A stretch of DNA of 11,666 bases from an uncultured Oxalobacteraceae bacterium. Lineage in GTDB: Bacteria; Pseudomonadota; Gammaproteobacteria; Burkholderiales; Burkholderiaceae. A model generated the notes under the pieces. That model saw only the letters and a program-made list of their open reading frames with translations, did no database searches and was not told where the DNA came from. Positions 1 through 11,065 of the stretch are shown here, piece by piece. The stretch's first letter is position 1. The number at the start of each line of letters is the position of its first letter. The position numbers and the translations under genes were made by a program. The stretch is from positions 1-11,666 of the forward strand of contig CAMLDH010000093.1 of the NCBI GenBank assembly GCA_946478765.1, written 5' to 3'.

Positions 1-1573
1 ACACTGGATCGTTATGGCTGACGAACATGCGGCCGCGATCCTGCAGTTTCCAGATCGCATAGGCAACTGCGGCGCCATCATCCTGCGAAATCAGTACACC
101 GTTGCGGCGACCGGCCATCTCGCCCCGGGACGCATCCACCGGCGCATATTCGTCAAAAATGTGGCTCATCAAACCGGTGCCGCGCGTCAGCGTCATGAAC
201 TCGCCCTGGAAGCCGATCAAGCCGCGTGCAGGAATACGGTATTCGAGACGCACACGTCCCTTGCCGTCCGGTTGCATGTCTTGCAGATCACCGCGGCGGC
301 GCCCCAACTCCTCCATCACCGCGCCTTGATTGACTTCTTCCACGTCAATCGACAACATTTCAAACGGCTCGTGGCGCACGCCATCGACCATTTTAAACAC
401 CACGCGCGGACGGGACACCGCCAGCTCGTAGCCTTCACGGCGCATGTTTTCAATCAGGATCGTCAGATGCAACTCGCCACGGCCGGACACTTCAAACGTG
501 GTGTCGTCGCCGGTGTCGGTGACGCGCAGCGCGACGTTGGCTTTCAATTCGCGTTCCAGGCGATCGCGTATCTGACGGCTGGTGACAAACTTGCCTTCAC
601 GACCGGCCAGCGGCGAGTTATTGACCATGAAGTTCATGTTCAGAGTCGGCTCATCGACTTTCAGCATCGGCAATGCATCCGGCGTATCAATTGCGCATAC
701 GGTGGTGCCGATGCCCAATTCTTCAATGCCGTTGATCAACACGATGTCGCCTGCAACCGCTTCGTCGACCAATACGCGCTCGAGGCCCTTGAAATTCAAT
801 ACCTGGTTGATCCGTGCCTTGCGCGGCGTGCTGCCAGGGCCGTCCATGATGACCACGTCTTGCAGTGCCTTGACGCGACCGCGGGTCACGCGGCCGATAC
901 CGATCTTGCCGACGTAAGAATTGTAATCGAGCGAGGAAATCTGTAATTGCAGCGGACCATCAGGATCATCGTCGCGCACGGGAACGTGCTGCAATACCGC
1001 GTCGAACAACGGATTCATGTCGCCGCTGCGCGTTTCCGAATCAAGGCTGGCGTAACCATTCAGTGCCGATGCGTAGACCACCGGGAAATCCAACTGTTCG
1101 TCCGTGGCGCCCAGCTTGTCGAACAATTCAAACGTTTGATTCACGACCCATTCGGTGCGCGCACTCGGGCGATCCACTTTATTGACCACCACGATTGGCT
1201 TCAAGCCCAGCGCCAATGCCTTGCGGGTAACGAAACGCGTTTGCGGCATCGGGCCGTCCACCGCATCGACCAGCAGCAATACGCTATCGACCATTGACAA
1301 CACGCGCTCCACTTCGCCGCCGAAGTCGGCGTGGCCCGGAGTATCGACGATGTTGATGTGGGTGCCGTTGTACTCGACCGCGCAGTTCTTGGCCAGAATC
1401 GTGATGCCGCGCTCTTTTTCCAAATCGTTGGAATCCATGACACGGGTATCGACTTGCTGGTTCTCGCGGAAGGTGCCGGATTGACGCAGCAACTGATCGA
1501 CGAGCGTGGTTTTGCCGTGATCAACGTGGGCGATGATGGCGATATTGCGGATGGCGCGTTTTGAGTTTGACAT
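1..1573 (-). CDS. typA: Ribosome-associated GTPase TypA/BipA, 3' end beyond the window
   Basis: TypA (BipA) is a translational GTPase related to EF-G and LepA. It binds ribosomes and supports 50S assembly and growth under stress or cold. The visible 524 codons start at ATG 1573-1571 ([14 protein letters not shown]) and stay open to the left edge. The G-domain motifs are intact: AHVDHGKT at about residues 15-22, GITI at 56-59, DTPGH at 77-81 and NKVD at 131-134. Conserved C-terminal-half sequence is also present, including [12 protein letters not shown] and, near the edge, [12 protein letters not shown]. Family members are about 610 residues, so roughly 85-90 C-terminal residues are missing because of the window boundary, not a mutation. 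Motifs spaced along the gene share one frame, so I see no frameshift. The gene lies 93 bases after truB and has its own candidate promoter. No clear Shine-Dalgarno sequence precedes the ATG. Family assignment is very secure. Confidence 0.97.
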   Translation of the reverse strand, partial: MSNSKRAIRNIAIIAHVDHGKTTLVDQLLRQSGTFRENQQVDTRVMDSNDLEKERGITILAKNCAVEYNGTHINIVDTPGHADFGGEVERVLSMVDSVLLLVDAVDGPMPQTRFVTRKALALGLKPIVVVNKVDRPSARTEWVVNQTFELFDKLGATDEQLDFPVVYASALNGYASLDSETRSGDMNPLFDAVLQHVPVRDDDPDGPLQLQISSLDYNSYVGKIGIGRVTRGRVKALQDVVIMDGPGSTPRKARINQVLNFKGLERVLVDEAVAGDIVLINGIEELGIGTTVCAIDTPDALPMLKVDEPTLNMNFMVNNSPLAGREGKFVTSRQIRDRLERELKANVALRVTDTGDDTTFEVSGRGELHLTILIENMRREGYELAVSRPRVVFKMVDGVRHEPFEMLSIDVEEVNQGAVMEELGRRRGDLQDMQPDGKGRVRLEYRIPARGLIGFQGEFMTLTRGTGLMSHIFDEYAPVDASRGEMAGRRNGVLISQDDGAAVAYAIWKLQDRGRMFVSHNDPV

Positions 1574-1605
1574 GATTGTTTTGTGCGGGGTACGAGGAAC
1601 CGCAC

Positions 1606-1614
1606 AGTATAGCA
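1606..1614 (-). promoter_or_regulatory. Candidate extended -10 promoter of typA
   Basis: On the minus strand the truB-typA gap contains TGCTATACT, an extended -10 element (TGn plus a TATAAT-like hexamer). It would start transcription near 1599 and give a leader of about 26 bases before the typA ATG at 1573. No good -35 hexamer sits at 16-18 bases. A TTGTCA lies about 21 bases upstream of the hexamer, which is too far for normal spacing. Extended -10 promoters can work without a strong -35. The prediction rests on sequence only. Confidence 0.5.
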
Positions 1615-1666
1615 TGCTGCTCCGCACGAAAATGACAAATACGCTGATATTTCAAAGAGTTGCGTA

Positions 1667-2614
1667 TTAGCTGGTTTCGCCGTTGTTTCCGGTCGAAACC
1701 AGCCGTTCTGGGGCGAGCACACCGAATTCGACCAACTGCGCCGTTCCCAGCAACCGTCCGTCATTTTCGCGATACACGCGCACGCGCCCTGTCTGTACCG
1801 GAATCGGAATGCCCTCTTTGCCAAGCGATAACCGCTGGCCATGCAAAAACCGCATGGCTAACGCCTCCGGCAAGGCCACCGAAGGAAAAGAGGAAAGCAA
1901 TGCATCAACTGGGGCAAGGGACTGGCAACGTTCGCCGTCCGGTATTTCGGCAAGACCATCGAGCGTGACCGCATGGTCCAGCGTCAGGATGCCGACTTGC
2001 GTGCGCCGCAATGTGCTCAGATGGGCGCCACAACCCAACGCAGCGCCAATTTCTTCACCCAGCACGCGGATATACGTGCCTTTGCTGCACTGGATACGCA
2101 CGCGCAGATACGGCGCCTGATAATCGAGGAATTCGAGAATATGGATGGTCACGCGACGCGCTTCGCGCTCCAGCGTGATCCCTGCCCGCGCATATTCATA
2201 CAAGGGCTTGCCGTCGCGCTTCAAGGCCGAATACATCGGAGGAATCTGGTCAATCTCTCCGCGGAATTGCGCCAGTACGGCATCGATCTGTTCGCGTGTG
2301 ACGTCCACTTCCCGTGTGGTCACTACGTCACCTTCGGTATCGCCCGTGTTGGTGGTGACACCGAGATGCACCACCGTTTCATAGGTCTTGTCGGCATCGA
2401 GCAAGTCTTGCGCGAATTTTGTCGCCTCGCCGAAACACAAGGGCAACAAACCGGTGGCAAACGGATCGAGCGTGCCGGTATGGCCCGCCTTTTGTGCATT
2501 AAGCAGGCGTTTGGCCTTGATCAAAACATCATTGCTGGAATGACCTGCGGATTTGTCGAGCAGCAGCACACCGTGAATCGGTACGCGCGCTTTTTTGGGC
2601 AGGATGGTCGCCAT
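1667..2614 (-). CDS. truB: tRNA pseudouridine(55) synthase TruB
   Basis: TruB converts U55 in the T loop of most elongator tRNAs to pseudouridine and also acts as a tRNA-folding chaperone. The 315-residue protein has the expected length. It carries the family signature GHTGTLDPFATGLLP, with the catalytic Asp at about residue 50. Upstream is the N-terminal GVLLLDKSAGHSSND segment. Further on are KTYE near residue 76 and a KGTYIRVL-type segment in the middle of the catalytic domain. The last 60 or so residues (RVRVYRENDGRLLGTAQLVE) form the TruB C-terminal PUA-like domain. The ATG at 2614 gives the usual MATxxPKK-like beginning; its Shine-Dalgarno is weak. It follows rbfA by 45 bases and is the last gene of the rimP-nusA-infB cluster here. 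In E. coli rpsO and pnp follow truB; here typA does. Confidence 0.97.
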   Translation of the reverse strand: MATILPKKARVPIHGVLLLDKSAGHSSNDVLIKAKRLLNAQKAGHTGTLDPFATGLLPLCFGEATKFAQDLLDADKTYETVVHLGVTTNTGDTEGDVVTTREVDVTREQIDAVLAQFRGEIDQIPPMYSALKRDGKPLYEYARAGITLEREARRVTIHILEFLDYQAPYLRVRIQCSKGTYIRVLGEEIGAALGCGAHLSTLRRTQVGILTLDHAVTLDGLAEIPDGERCQSLAPVDALLSSFPSVALPEALAMRFLHGQRLSLGKEGIPIPVQTGRVRVYRENDGRLLGTAQLVEFGVLAPERLVSTGNNGETS

Positions 2615-2659
2615 GGTGACTTACGTCGAGCGGAACAAATGGCATGCAGAAAACTGGAA

Positions 2660-3046
2660 TCAGTCTTCCGCATCCTTTGCCCTGCTGGCATTTGCTTCGT
2701 CGATCAGCCTGGACAATTCCATGCCGCGCGCAGTCGATGAGTCGTGCACGAAATGCAGTTCGGGAATGGTATGAATGGTCAGGCGCCGGCCCAGATGACC
2801 GCGAATGAACCCGGCGGCCTTGCTGAGTCCGGCAACGGTATTCTGGATCGCCTCTTTGTTGTCGCTCAGCATGGTGAAAAACACCTTCGCATGCGCGTAG
2901 TCCGGCGTCACCTGCACTTCGGTGATCGTGATCATCCCCACGCGCGGGTCTTTCAACTCGAATGCGATGATCTCCGCCAGATCGCGCTGGATCTGATCGG
3001 CGACGCGCAGTCCGCGTCCGGGGATGGATTTGCTGTGTTTAGCCAT
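2660..3046 (-). CDS. rbfA: 30S ribosome-binding factor RbfA
   Basis: RbfA is a small KH-fold protein that binds the immature 30S subunit near helix 1 of 16S rRNA. It is needed for late 30S maturation and cold adaptation. The 128-residue product has the typical length. Its N-terminal segment [20 protein letters not shown] is followed by the conserved DPR (residues 33-35), [12 protein letters not shown] (about 46-57) and a C-terminal [17 protein letters not shown] segment with an acidic tail. It lies 80 bases downstream of infB, and a strong hairpin fills part of that gap. No purine-rich Shine-Dalgarno sequence is visible before ATG 3046, so its translation may depend on coupling or RNA structure. 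Its place between infB and truB is the conserved order. Confidence 0.96.
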   Translation of the reverse strand: MAKHSKSIPGRGLRVADQIQRDLAEIIAFELKDPRVGMITITEVQVTPDYAHAKVFFTMLSDNKEAIQNTVAGLSKAAGFIRGHLGRRLTIHTIPELHFVHDSSTARGMELSRLIDEANASRAKDAED

Positions 3047-3084
3047 TGCGTGGGTTTGGAGACCGTTTCAATACTGCATTTTGC

Positions 3085-3119
3085 GGGTGCCGAGGTTAAA
3101 CCAGCCGGCCTCGGCACCC
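3085..3119 (-). other. Strong intercistronic hairpin between infB and rbfA
   Basis: A perfect 11-bp inverted repeat has arms GGGTGCCGAGG (3085-3095) and CCTCGGCACCC (3109-3119), separated by a 13-base loop. It starts 8 bases past the infB stop codon. On the transcribed minus strand the bases after the stem are GCAAAATGCAG, so there is no T tract and it is not a standard intrinsic terminator. It could be an RNA-processing site, a barrier protecting the infB 3' end, or a weak attenuator. The structure is seen directly; the function is unknown. Confidence 0.7.
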
Positions 3120-3126
3120 TCGATAA

Positions 3127-5952
3127 TTACAACGTGCGGGCGATTTCCTGGACTTCGAATACTTCCAGTTGATCGCCTTCCTTGATGTCGTTGAAGTTCT
3201 TCAGTGACAAGCCGCATTCAAAGCCGGATTTCACTTCTTTCACGTCATCCTTGAAGCGCTTGAGCGAATCGATTTCACCGGTCCATACCACTACGTTATC
3301 ACGCAGCAGACGCACCGACGAACCGCGCTTGACGACACCGTCCAGTACAAAGCAACCGGCAATCGCGCCGACTTTGCTGACCAGGATGACCTGGCGGATT
3401 TCAACCAGACCCAGTGCCTGCTCACGTTTCTCTGGCGCCAACATGCCCGACATCGCGGCTTTGATTTCGTCGACCGCGTCATAAATGATGTTGTAGTAGC
3501 GAATGTCGATGCCATTGGCTTCCGCCAATTTGCGTGCGGATGCATCTGCCCGGGTATTAAAGCCGATGATGACTGCCTTGGATGCCAGCGCCAGATTGAC
3601 GTCCGATTCGCTGATGCCACCCACGGCGGCATGCACAACTTGCACTCGCACTTCGCTGGTCGACAATTTCTGCATCGAGTGAACCAATGCTTCCTGCGAA
3701 CCCTGGACATCGGTCTTGATGATCATTGGCAGGTTCTTGACTTCGCCTTCGCCCATTTGCTCGAACATGTTTTCGAGCTTGGCCGCTTGCTGCTTGGCGA
3801 GCTTCACATCACGGAATTTACCTTGACGGAACAGACCGATTTCACGCGCCTTGCGCTCATCCGCCATGACCATAACTTCTTCGCCGGCGGCCGGAACTTC
3901 GGTCAAGCCTTGAATTTCGACCGGAATCGATGGACCGGCTTCGGCAATGGTCTTGCCATTTTCATCCAGCATCGCACGCACGCGGCCGTAGGAAGAACCA
4001 GCCAGCACCACGTCGCCGCGCTTCAGTGTGCCAGACTGCACCAGGATCGTCGCCACCGGACCGCGGCCCTTGTCGAGTTTCGCCTCGATGACCAAGCCCT
4101 TGGCAGGCGCATCGACCGGGGCTTTCAATTCCAGCACTTCCGCTTGCAGCAGCACGTTTTCGAGCAGCGTGTCGATGCCTTCACCGGTCTTCGCAGACAC
4201 CGGAATGAAAGGCGATTCGCCACCGTATTCTTCCGGCACCACCTGTTCCGCGATCAACTCCTGCTTCACGCGATCCAGATTGGAACCCGGCTTGTCGATC
4301 TTGTTGATGGCAACCACCAATGGCACGCCGGCCGCTTTCGCATGCGCAATCGCCTCCTTCGTCTGCGGCATCACGCCGTCATCGGCCGCCACCACCAGAA
4401 TCACGATATCGGTGGCCCTGGCGCCGCGGGCACGCATCGCGGTAAACGCTTCGTGACCCGGAGTATCCAGGAAGGTAATAATGCCGCGCGGTGTTTCCAC
4501 GTGGTATGCACCGATATGCTGCGTAATGCCACCGGCCTCACCCGACGCCACTTTGGCACGGCGAATATAGTCGAGCAGCGAAGTCTTGCCATGGTCGACG
4601 TGACCCATAACGGTTACCACCGGCGCGCGTGGCAGCGCTTCGACATCAGCGTGTTCTGCGCCGGTGTCGAGCATCGCTTCCGGATCGTCGAGCTTGGCGG
4701 CATGCGCCACGTGGCCCATTTCCTCGACCAGAATCATGGCCGTTTCCTGATCGAGCACCTGATTGATCGTGACCATTTGACCGAGCTTCATCAAATGCTT
4801 GATCACTTCGGATGCCTTCACCGACATCTTGTGGGCGAGTTCGGCAACCGTAATTGTCTCGGGTACATGCACATCCTTGACAATGGCTTCGGTTGGCGCC
4901 TGGAAATTGCTTTCACGCTCGTCATGATGCGAAGAACGGCGGCCTTTCGGACCACCGCGCCAGCCATCACGTCCGCCCGGCCCGGACGGGGCACCGCGCG
5001 TCTTGAGACCGGCACCGCGCTTTTTCGCATCATCCTGCCAAGTGGACGACACATTGGCGGACTTGATCGATTTCTTGTCGGCCGCAACTGCCGGCTTTTT
5101 GTCGTCTTTTTTCTCGCCCGGTTTCTTGTCTGCCGGCTTGTGCAACGTCCCTTCGGCCGATTTCGCCGCAACGACCGGCGGCGCGGGTTCCGGCGCTTTC
5201 ACAACCTTGCGCGGTGTGCTCATCATTAACTTGATCTGAGCGACTTCATCGGCGACCACTTTGCGCGCACGCTCTGTTGCCGCAGCTTTTTCTGCCGCCT
5301 CTTTGGCAACTTCTTTTGCGGCTTGCGCAGCTTTCTTCTTTGTTTCTTCAGAAGCAATGCGCTTTTTCTCTTCGGCCGAAGACTCATCGGTCTTGATTGC
5401 TGCCTGCGCTTCCACTACCGCCGCTTTTTTCGCTTCAAGTTCAGCTTTCTGCATCGCCTTGGCCTGCGCTTCTTTTTCAGCCTCAAGCGTGGCCAGACGC
5501 TCCTGCTTCTCGCGCAAATCCGCTTCCTGACGCGCGATCAATTCCGCTTGGCGGCGCGCCTCTTCGGCGCGGCGAGCGACTTCAGCTTCATCAATGATCG
5601 GCGCGACGGCCACTTTAGCCGGCGCTGGCGTTTCTTCGACAGCTGGTTCGTCACGTTTGACAAAGGTGCGTTTTTTGCGCACTTCAACCTGGATCGTGCG
5701 CGACTTGCCGGTCGCATCCGCTTGCTTGATCTCGGTCGTTTCCTTGCGCGTCAGCGTGATTTTCTTTTTCTCGCCATCAGGCGACGCACCATGTGCGCGG
5801 CGCAGATGATCAAGGAGCTTGTCCTTGTCTTCCTTCGATAATGGGTCGGACGAAGAACCCTTGACGACGCCTGCCGCGCGCAATTGCGTCAGCAGCAAGT
5901 CCGCCGGCATCTTAAGTTCGGTAGCAAATTGGGCTACGTTGTTACTCGCCAT
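3127..5952 (-). CDS. infB: Translation initiation factor IF-2
   Basis: IF-2 is the GTPase that brings fMet-tRNA to the 30S subunit and promotes 50S joining. The 941-residue protein is slightly longer than the 890 residues of E. coli IF2-1. It starts with an IF2 N-terminal subdomain (about residues 1-55). Next is a charged Ala/Glu/Lys-rich region, likely long helix or coiled coil (about 120-240), then a Lys/Pro- and Gly/Arg-rich linker (250-345). A second IF2_N domain lies at about 365-412. The G domain follows: GHVDHGKT at 450-457, GGIT at 474-477, DTPGH at 496-500, NKID at 550-553 and SAK at 586-588. Domains II-IV run to the end. An AGAGGA ribosome-binding site lies at 5962-5957, 4 bases before the ATG. 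The gene follows nusA by 50 bases. An initiator tRNA gene lies in the same array. Identification is certain. Confidence 0.99.
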   Translation of the reverse strand: MASNNVAQFATELKMPADLLLTQLRAAGVVKGSSSDPLSKEDKDKLLDHLRRAHGASPDGEKKKITLTRKETTEIKQADATGKSRTIQVEVRKKRTFVKRDEPAVEETPAPAKVAVAPIIDEAEVARRAEEARRQAELIARQEADLREKQERLATLEAEKEAQAKAMQKAELEAKKAAVVEAQAAIKTDESSAEEKKRIASEETKKKAAQAAKEVAKEAAEKAAATERARKVVADEVAQIKLMMSTPRKVVKAPEPAPPVVAAKSAEGTLHKPADKKPGEKKDDKKPAVAADKKSIKSANVSSTWQDDAKKRGAGLKTRGAPSGPGGRDGWRGGPKGRRSSHHDERESNFQAPTEAIVKDVHVPETITVAELAHKMSVKASEVIKHLMKLGQMVTINQVLDQETAMILVEEMGHVAHAAKLDDPEAMLDTGAEHADVEALPRAPVVTVMGHVDHGKTSLLDYIRRAKVASGEAGGITQHIGAYHVETPRGIITFLDTPGHEAFTAMRARGARATDIVILVVAADDGVMPQTKEAIAHAKAAGVPLVVAINKIDKPGSNLDRVKQELIAEQVVPEEYGGESPFIPVSAKTGEGIDTLLENVLLQAEVLELKAPVDAPAKGLVIEAKLDKGRGPVATILVQSGTLKRGDVVLAGSSYGRVRAMLDENGKTIAEAGPSIPVEIQGLTEVPAAGEEVMVMADERKAREIGLFRQGKFRDVKLAKQQAAKLENMFEQMGEGEVKNLPMIIKTDVQGSQEALVHSMQKLSTSEVRVQVVHAAVGGISESDVNLALASKAVIIGFNTRADASARKLAEANGIDIRYYNIIYDAVDEIKAAMSGMLAPEKREQALGLVEIRQVILVSKVGAIAGCFVLDGVVKRGSSVRLLRDNVVVWTGEIDSLKRFKDDVKEVKSGFECGLSLKNFNDIKEGDQLEVFEVQEIARTL

Positions 5953-6002
5953 TCAGTCCTCTTTTCTATGTAGCACGATCGATGATGATGAAACTTCTCG
6001 GA

Positions 6003-8044
<2,042 letters not shown>

Positions 8045-8051
8045 AACAATT

Positions 8052-8055
8052 CTCC
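8052..8055 (-). promoter_or_regulatory. Ribosome-binding site that sets the rimP TTG start
   Basis: GGAG on the minus strand ends 7 bases before the TTG at 8044-8042, which is ideal spacing. The upstream in-frame ATG at 8080 has GGTCGC before it and no comparable site. This supports the shorter, family-like RimP with a non-ATG start. Confidence 0.7.
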
Positions 8056-8115
8056 GAAAACAGCCGATCTGCCATCGCATGCGACCTGCCCGGCTGCATG
8101 CGAAAACTGGTTAAC

Positions 8116-8147
8116 AAAAAAAAAATGGGCATCTGCCCATCTTTTTT
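8116..8147 (-). terminator. Intrinsic terminator within the rimP leader, bidirectional in form
   Basis: The hairpin spans 8125-8140 (ATGGGC, 4-base loop, GCCCAT). On the minus strand a run of ten T follows it. On the plus strand the same stem is followed by six T after one C, so it could work in both directions. Flanking A and T runs can lengthen the stem. For minus-strand transcription it lies about 200 bases after rluB, so it can end scpB-rluB transcripts. It also lies about 70-100 bases after the rimP promoter, so it can attenuate that transcript. Confidence 0.85.
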
Positions 8148-8184
8148 ATCATGCAAGTCCCGCAGTTGCCGCCACAGAATCGCT

Positions 8185-8202
8185 CTATGGGCCCCTATGG
8201 GC
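8185..8202 (-). repeat. Tandem GCCCATAG repeat complementary to the terminator 5' arm
   Basis: The minus strand has GCCCATAG at 8202-8195 and again at 8192-8185, with a 10-base period. Each contains GCCCAT, the exact complement of the ATGGGC 5' arm of the terminator at 8140-8135. Pairing there would block terminator formation. The first copy can instead fold locally as GCCC-ATAG-GGGC. The sequence match is direct; the regulatory role is inference. Confidence 0.55.
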
Positions 8203-8223
8203 GTGACCTTTGTTAACTATAAG

Positions 8224-8252
8224 ATTATAAGCGATTACTTTGCGTACCGCAA
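8224..8252 (-). promoter_or_regulatory. Sigma-70-type promoter of the rimP-nusA-infB operon
   Basis: On the minus strand TTGCGG (8252-8247) is followed by exactly 17 bases and then TATAAT (8229-8224), a perfect -10 with a 4/6 -35. Initiation would be at about 8218-8217. It lies 100 bases downstream of the rluB stop and 180 bases upstream of rimP. This suggests that the nusA operon has its own promoter and does not depend on scpB-rluB readthrough. Confidence 0.75.
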
Positions 8253-8351
8253 TGCCGGAATAAGCGAGCAACGACAGTTTGCACCCCCTTGGCACTCCAG
8301 CATCGCTGCTTTATCAGGCGTATTACTCATAAAAACATTGAGTTAAAGCAA

Positions 8352-9974
8352 CTAACCACGCGAACGCCGACGCGGCATGCCCTGCGGCCCATGCCCGCCT
8401 TGGCTGCCTTGCCCCTGCCCCCCGCGACCCGGACCGATATTGCGGCGCGGCTGGCCCATGCCCGGAAACCCGAGGGCCGTCTGAAGAGGATCTGGCTGCC
8501 GGCTACGCGACGATCCCTGCCCGCGACTCACTCCTTGGGTATTACCCTGCCCTTGGCCCTGACTTCTACGTGGATTCTGGCTTTTGGCGTAGCCATTATT
8601 GCGATCGGCACCACCTTGGCGATCCTGGTATTCGCCGCGACTCTTGTCACCTTGGTTCTGTCCGCCAGGTTTGTCCAGCCCGCTTATGCTGAGCAAATCA
8701 CGCACTGCATGCTCATCCAGTTCTTCCCAACGGCCGCGTTTCAAGCTCTGCGGCAGTGTCATCGATCCGTAACGAGTGCGAATCAGGCGCGACACCGTCA
8801 AGCCAATCGCTTCGAACATGCGTCGCACCTCGCGATTACGGCCTTCGCCGATCGTCACGCGGTACCACTTGTTGACGCCTTCGCCGCCGCCATCGGCAAT
8901 CTTGGAGAATTGTGCAGTGCCATCTTCCAGCTCGACGCCGCTCAGCAACTTTTGACGCATCCCCTCCTCCAACTCGCCCAGCGTACGCACGGCGTATTCG
9001 CGGTCGATGCCGTAACGCGGATGCATCAGCCGATTGGCCAAGTCGCCCGAAGTCGTAAACAGCAGCAAGCCTTCCGTATTGAAATCGAGGCGCCCGACGG
9101 CTAGCCATTTTCCCGCTTTCATGGTGGGCAAGCGCTCAAATACGGATGGACGCCCTTCTGGATCGCGGGTGCTGACAATTTCGCCGGCTGGTTTGTGATA
9201 CACCAGCACGCGCGGCGGGCGCTTGCTGACTTTCCGCTGGATTAGTTTGCCATTAATGCGCACTAGGTCCGCCGGCAGGATACGTTGCCCTATATGCGCA
9301 GGTTCGCCATTGACCGACACGCGCCCGGCAATGATCAGTTCTTCCATGTCGCGCCGCGAGCCGAGACCGGCCTCAGCCAACACCTTGTGTAATTTCGGCG
9401 CGTCATCATCCGATGTCAGATCGCGCCGAACGCTCTTTGCCGGCGCCTGGCGACCATCGCGCCTTCCATTGCCGCCGGCTGGCTCATCGTCGGAAGTCAT
9501 TGAAGAATCAAATGCATCGGAGGTGACGAACGAAAACACGTCGTCCGCATACGGCGATTTCAGGTGCTGCGCCTTGCCGCCGGCGCTGCCTTGTTTGCTG
9601 CGCGGCTTTTGGGACGCTATCGGCGCCTGTGGATTGTCAGGCCGGTTTCGGCCGCGCCCCTTGCGTGGCGCGGCCGAAACCGGGGCGCTGTTCTCACCAC
9701 CGTCAGCAAGCTGCTGCATATCCGCCGACTCTGCGACCACCTCAGCTCCTGCTTTTCCGCCCTCCGTTGAACGCGGTGTCGACCGTGCACGCCTTAACGT
9801 ACGCGGACCGCGCACACCGCGCTTTGCCGACTTGACATTGCCTGCAGCATTTTTTTCCCCTTCATTTTCAGGAAGCGTTTCTGTGTGCTTGCCCGGCTCT
9901 TGTTCTTTTGAATCGGTCGAAGAGGAAGTGGTCGGCACGTTCACCGGCATATCATTGGGAGTAGGTAGCGTCAT
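8352..9974 (-). CDS. rluB: 23S rRNA pseudouridine synthase RluB (RsuA family) with long disordered tails
   Basis: This enzyme isomerises a uridine in 23S rRNA helix 89-90 (U2605 in E. coli). From the ATG at 9974 it is 540 residues. A polar extension with acidic and Arg/Lys patches covers about 1-190. An S4 RNA-binding domain follows (about 192-245, [18 protein letters not shown]). The RsuA/RluB catalytic core (about 255-430) carries [14 protein letters not shown], with the catalytic Asp at about 297, and [13 protein letters not shown] near 380-392. The tail (about 435-540) is rich in Gly, Gln, Arg and Ser. A further-upstream TTG at 10016 would add 14 residues deep inside scpB and has no support. 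An ATG at 9950 just past the scpB stop is another possible start. The gene overlaps the scpB end by 23 bases. RluB versus another RsuA-family member is judged mainly from the scpB neighbour. Confidence 0.93.
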   Translation of the reverse strand: MTLPTPNDMPVNVPTTSSSTDSKEQEPGKHTETLPENEGEKNAAGNVKSAKRGVRGPRTLRRARSTPRSTEGGKAGAEVVAESADMQQLADGGENSAPVSAAPRKGRGRNRPDNPQAPIASQKPRSKQGSAGGKAQHLKSPYADDVFSFVTSDAFDSSMTSDDEPAGGNGRRDGRQAPAKSVRRDLTSDDDAPKLHKVLAEAGLGSRRDMEELIIAGRVSVNGEPAHIGQRILPADLVRINGKLIQRKVSKRPPRVLVYHKPAGEIVSTRDPEGRPSVFERLPTMKAGKWLAVGRLDFNTEGLLLFTTSGDLANRLMHPRYGIDREYAVRTLGELEEGMRQKLLSGVELEDGTAQFSKIADGGGEGVNKWYRVTIGEGRNREVRRMFEAIGLTVSRLIRTRYGSMTLPQSLKRGRWEELDEHAVRDLLSISGLDKPGGQNQGDKSRGEYQDRQGGADRNNGYAKSQNPRRSQGQGQGNTQGVSRGQGSSRSRQPDPLQTALGFPGMGQPRRNIGPGRGGQGQGSQGGHGPQGMPRRRSRG

Positions 9975-10815
9975 TGTTTGTTTCTTGGTTGTGCTGGGGA
10001 CCAAGCGCAGCGTCAACTGTCAAGTCTGGCGCAGGGTCGAGGGAAAGCGCTTCGATCGGCGAAGCATCGGGGTCAGTTACAACTGCAGCCTCCGCATCGG
10101 CATCAGGATTGCTTGCTTCAGGTATATTTTCGATAGGCGCCACCGGCTCATCTGCAACGGCGACGACTGCACCATCCAAACTTGGTGCATTGACAAAATC
10201 GATGGCAGACTGATCCAGATTGGCCTGCATTTCATCTTGAAGGGCCTGCATCTCCAGCAAAGCGCCGCCCTGCATGTCATTTTTCGATACTTGCTGCAGC
10301 GGCGGCAATTGGTCGAGCGAGGTCAAACCGAGATCATCCAGAAATTGCTTGGTCGTTGCAAACAGCGCCGGACGCCCCGGCACATCGCGATGGCCTATGC
10401 CCTCAATCCAGCCGCGCTCTTCGAGCATTTTGATGGTTTGCGAATTGACCGTCACGCCGCGGATCTCTTCAATATCGCCGCGTGTCACAGGTTGGCGATA
10501 CGCAATGATTGCCAGTGTTTCAAGCGTCGCGCGCGAATACTTCGGCGGCTTTTCCGGGTTCAGACGCTCAAGATAGATCTTCATCTCGGGGCGACTCTGA
10601 AAACGCCATCCGGTAGACAGACTGACGACTTCAATGCCTTTGTCCGCCCAATCCGTACGCAATTCTTCAAGCATCTGCTTGATCGTATCGACTCCGACTT
10701 CATCGCCGCTTTCGCCATGCTCGACATAGAGTTTTTTCATGTCGTTGATCGACAAGGACTCATGGGTACATAGCAATGCGGTCTCGAGGACTTTCTTCGC
10801 CTCAGCAGTATTCAT
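9952..10815 (-). CDS. scpB: Segregation and condensation protein ScpB
   Basis: ScpB is the winged-helix kleisin-associated subunit of the Smc-ScpAB condensin that compacts and segregates the chromosome. The 287-residue product has tandem winged-helix domains over about residues 1-170. These include the conserved [20 protein letters not shown] stretch continuing through GDIEEIRGV (93-121) and [18 protein letters not shown] (147-164). Residues from about 205 to the end form a long Asp/Ala/Pro-rich acidic tail of low complexity. The ATG at 10815 fits the family start ([15 protein letters not shown]), though no clear Shine-Dalgarno is visible. The 160 bases between the tRNA and scpB contain only a short GCATC/GATGC hairpin (10874-10887), with no convincing promoter or terminator, so readthrough from the tRNA promoter is possible. 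scpA is not in the window. The end overlaps rluB. Confidence 0.95.
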   Translation of the reverse strand: MNTAEAKKVLETALLCTHESLSINDMKKLYVEHGESGDEVGVDTIKQMLEELRTDWADKGIEVVSLSTGWRFQSRPEMKIYLERLNPEKPPKYSRATLETLAIIAYRQPVTRGDIEEIRGVTVNSQTIKMLEERGWIEGIGHRDVPGRPALFATTKQFLDDLGLTSLDQLPPLQQVSKNDMQGGALLEMQALQDEMQANLDQSAIDFVNAPSLDGAVVAVADEPVAPIENIPEASNPDADAEAAVVTDPDASPIEALSLDPAPDLTVDAALGPQHNQETNNDATYSQ

Positions 10816-10974
10816 GTGCGTGCTTTGTACGACGTATTAGGCAATATTTTGCAGAAATAATGTTCAACGACAAGCATCCTAAGATGCCATCCGGCTAAAG
10901 AACCCGTTGATGCAGCGTTCCGTCGCCCGTTTTAGAGGAGGTGTAATTTTGGGCGGGAATTAAGACTATAAGAC

Positions 10975-11052
<78 letters not shown>

Positions 11053-11065
11053 ATAGAGGATTGTG

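Larger units (their letters stand above)
8045..8217 (-). other. 5' leader of the rimP-nusA-infB mRNA (candidate attenuator region)
   Basis: Between the predicted transcription start near 8217 and the rimP TTG there are about 173 bases. In order they hold two GCCCATAG copies, a spacer with GCGGGAC, an A-rich stretch, an intrinsic terminator hairpin with a T10 tail, and about 60 bases leading to the ribosome-binding site. A terminator placed after the promoter and before the first gene is the layout of an attenuated leader. GTTAAC occurs at both ends of this stretch (8212-8217 and 8110-8115), possibly by chance. No known riboswitch class is recognised. Confidence 0.5.

Noticed and set aside
14..946. 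Long plus-strand open frame opposite typA, and similar long plus-strand frames at 3631-5229 (opposite infB) and 9223-10773 (opposite rluB/scpB)
   Set aside because: They lie antisense to clear conserved genes, contain composition-driven residues (His, Arg, Phe, Ala) and no recognisable domain. They are codon-bias shadows.
1638..1668. Inverted repeat AATACGC/GCGTATT after truB as a terminator
   Set aside because: The 7-bp stem has a 17-base loop and is followed by TGTCATTTT, with no proper T run. It overlaps the truB stop codon and is too weak to call.
9972..10016. TTG at 10016 as the rluB start
   Set aside because: It adds 14 residues entirely within scpB coding sequence without family support. 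ATG 9974 is a more plausible start.
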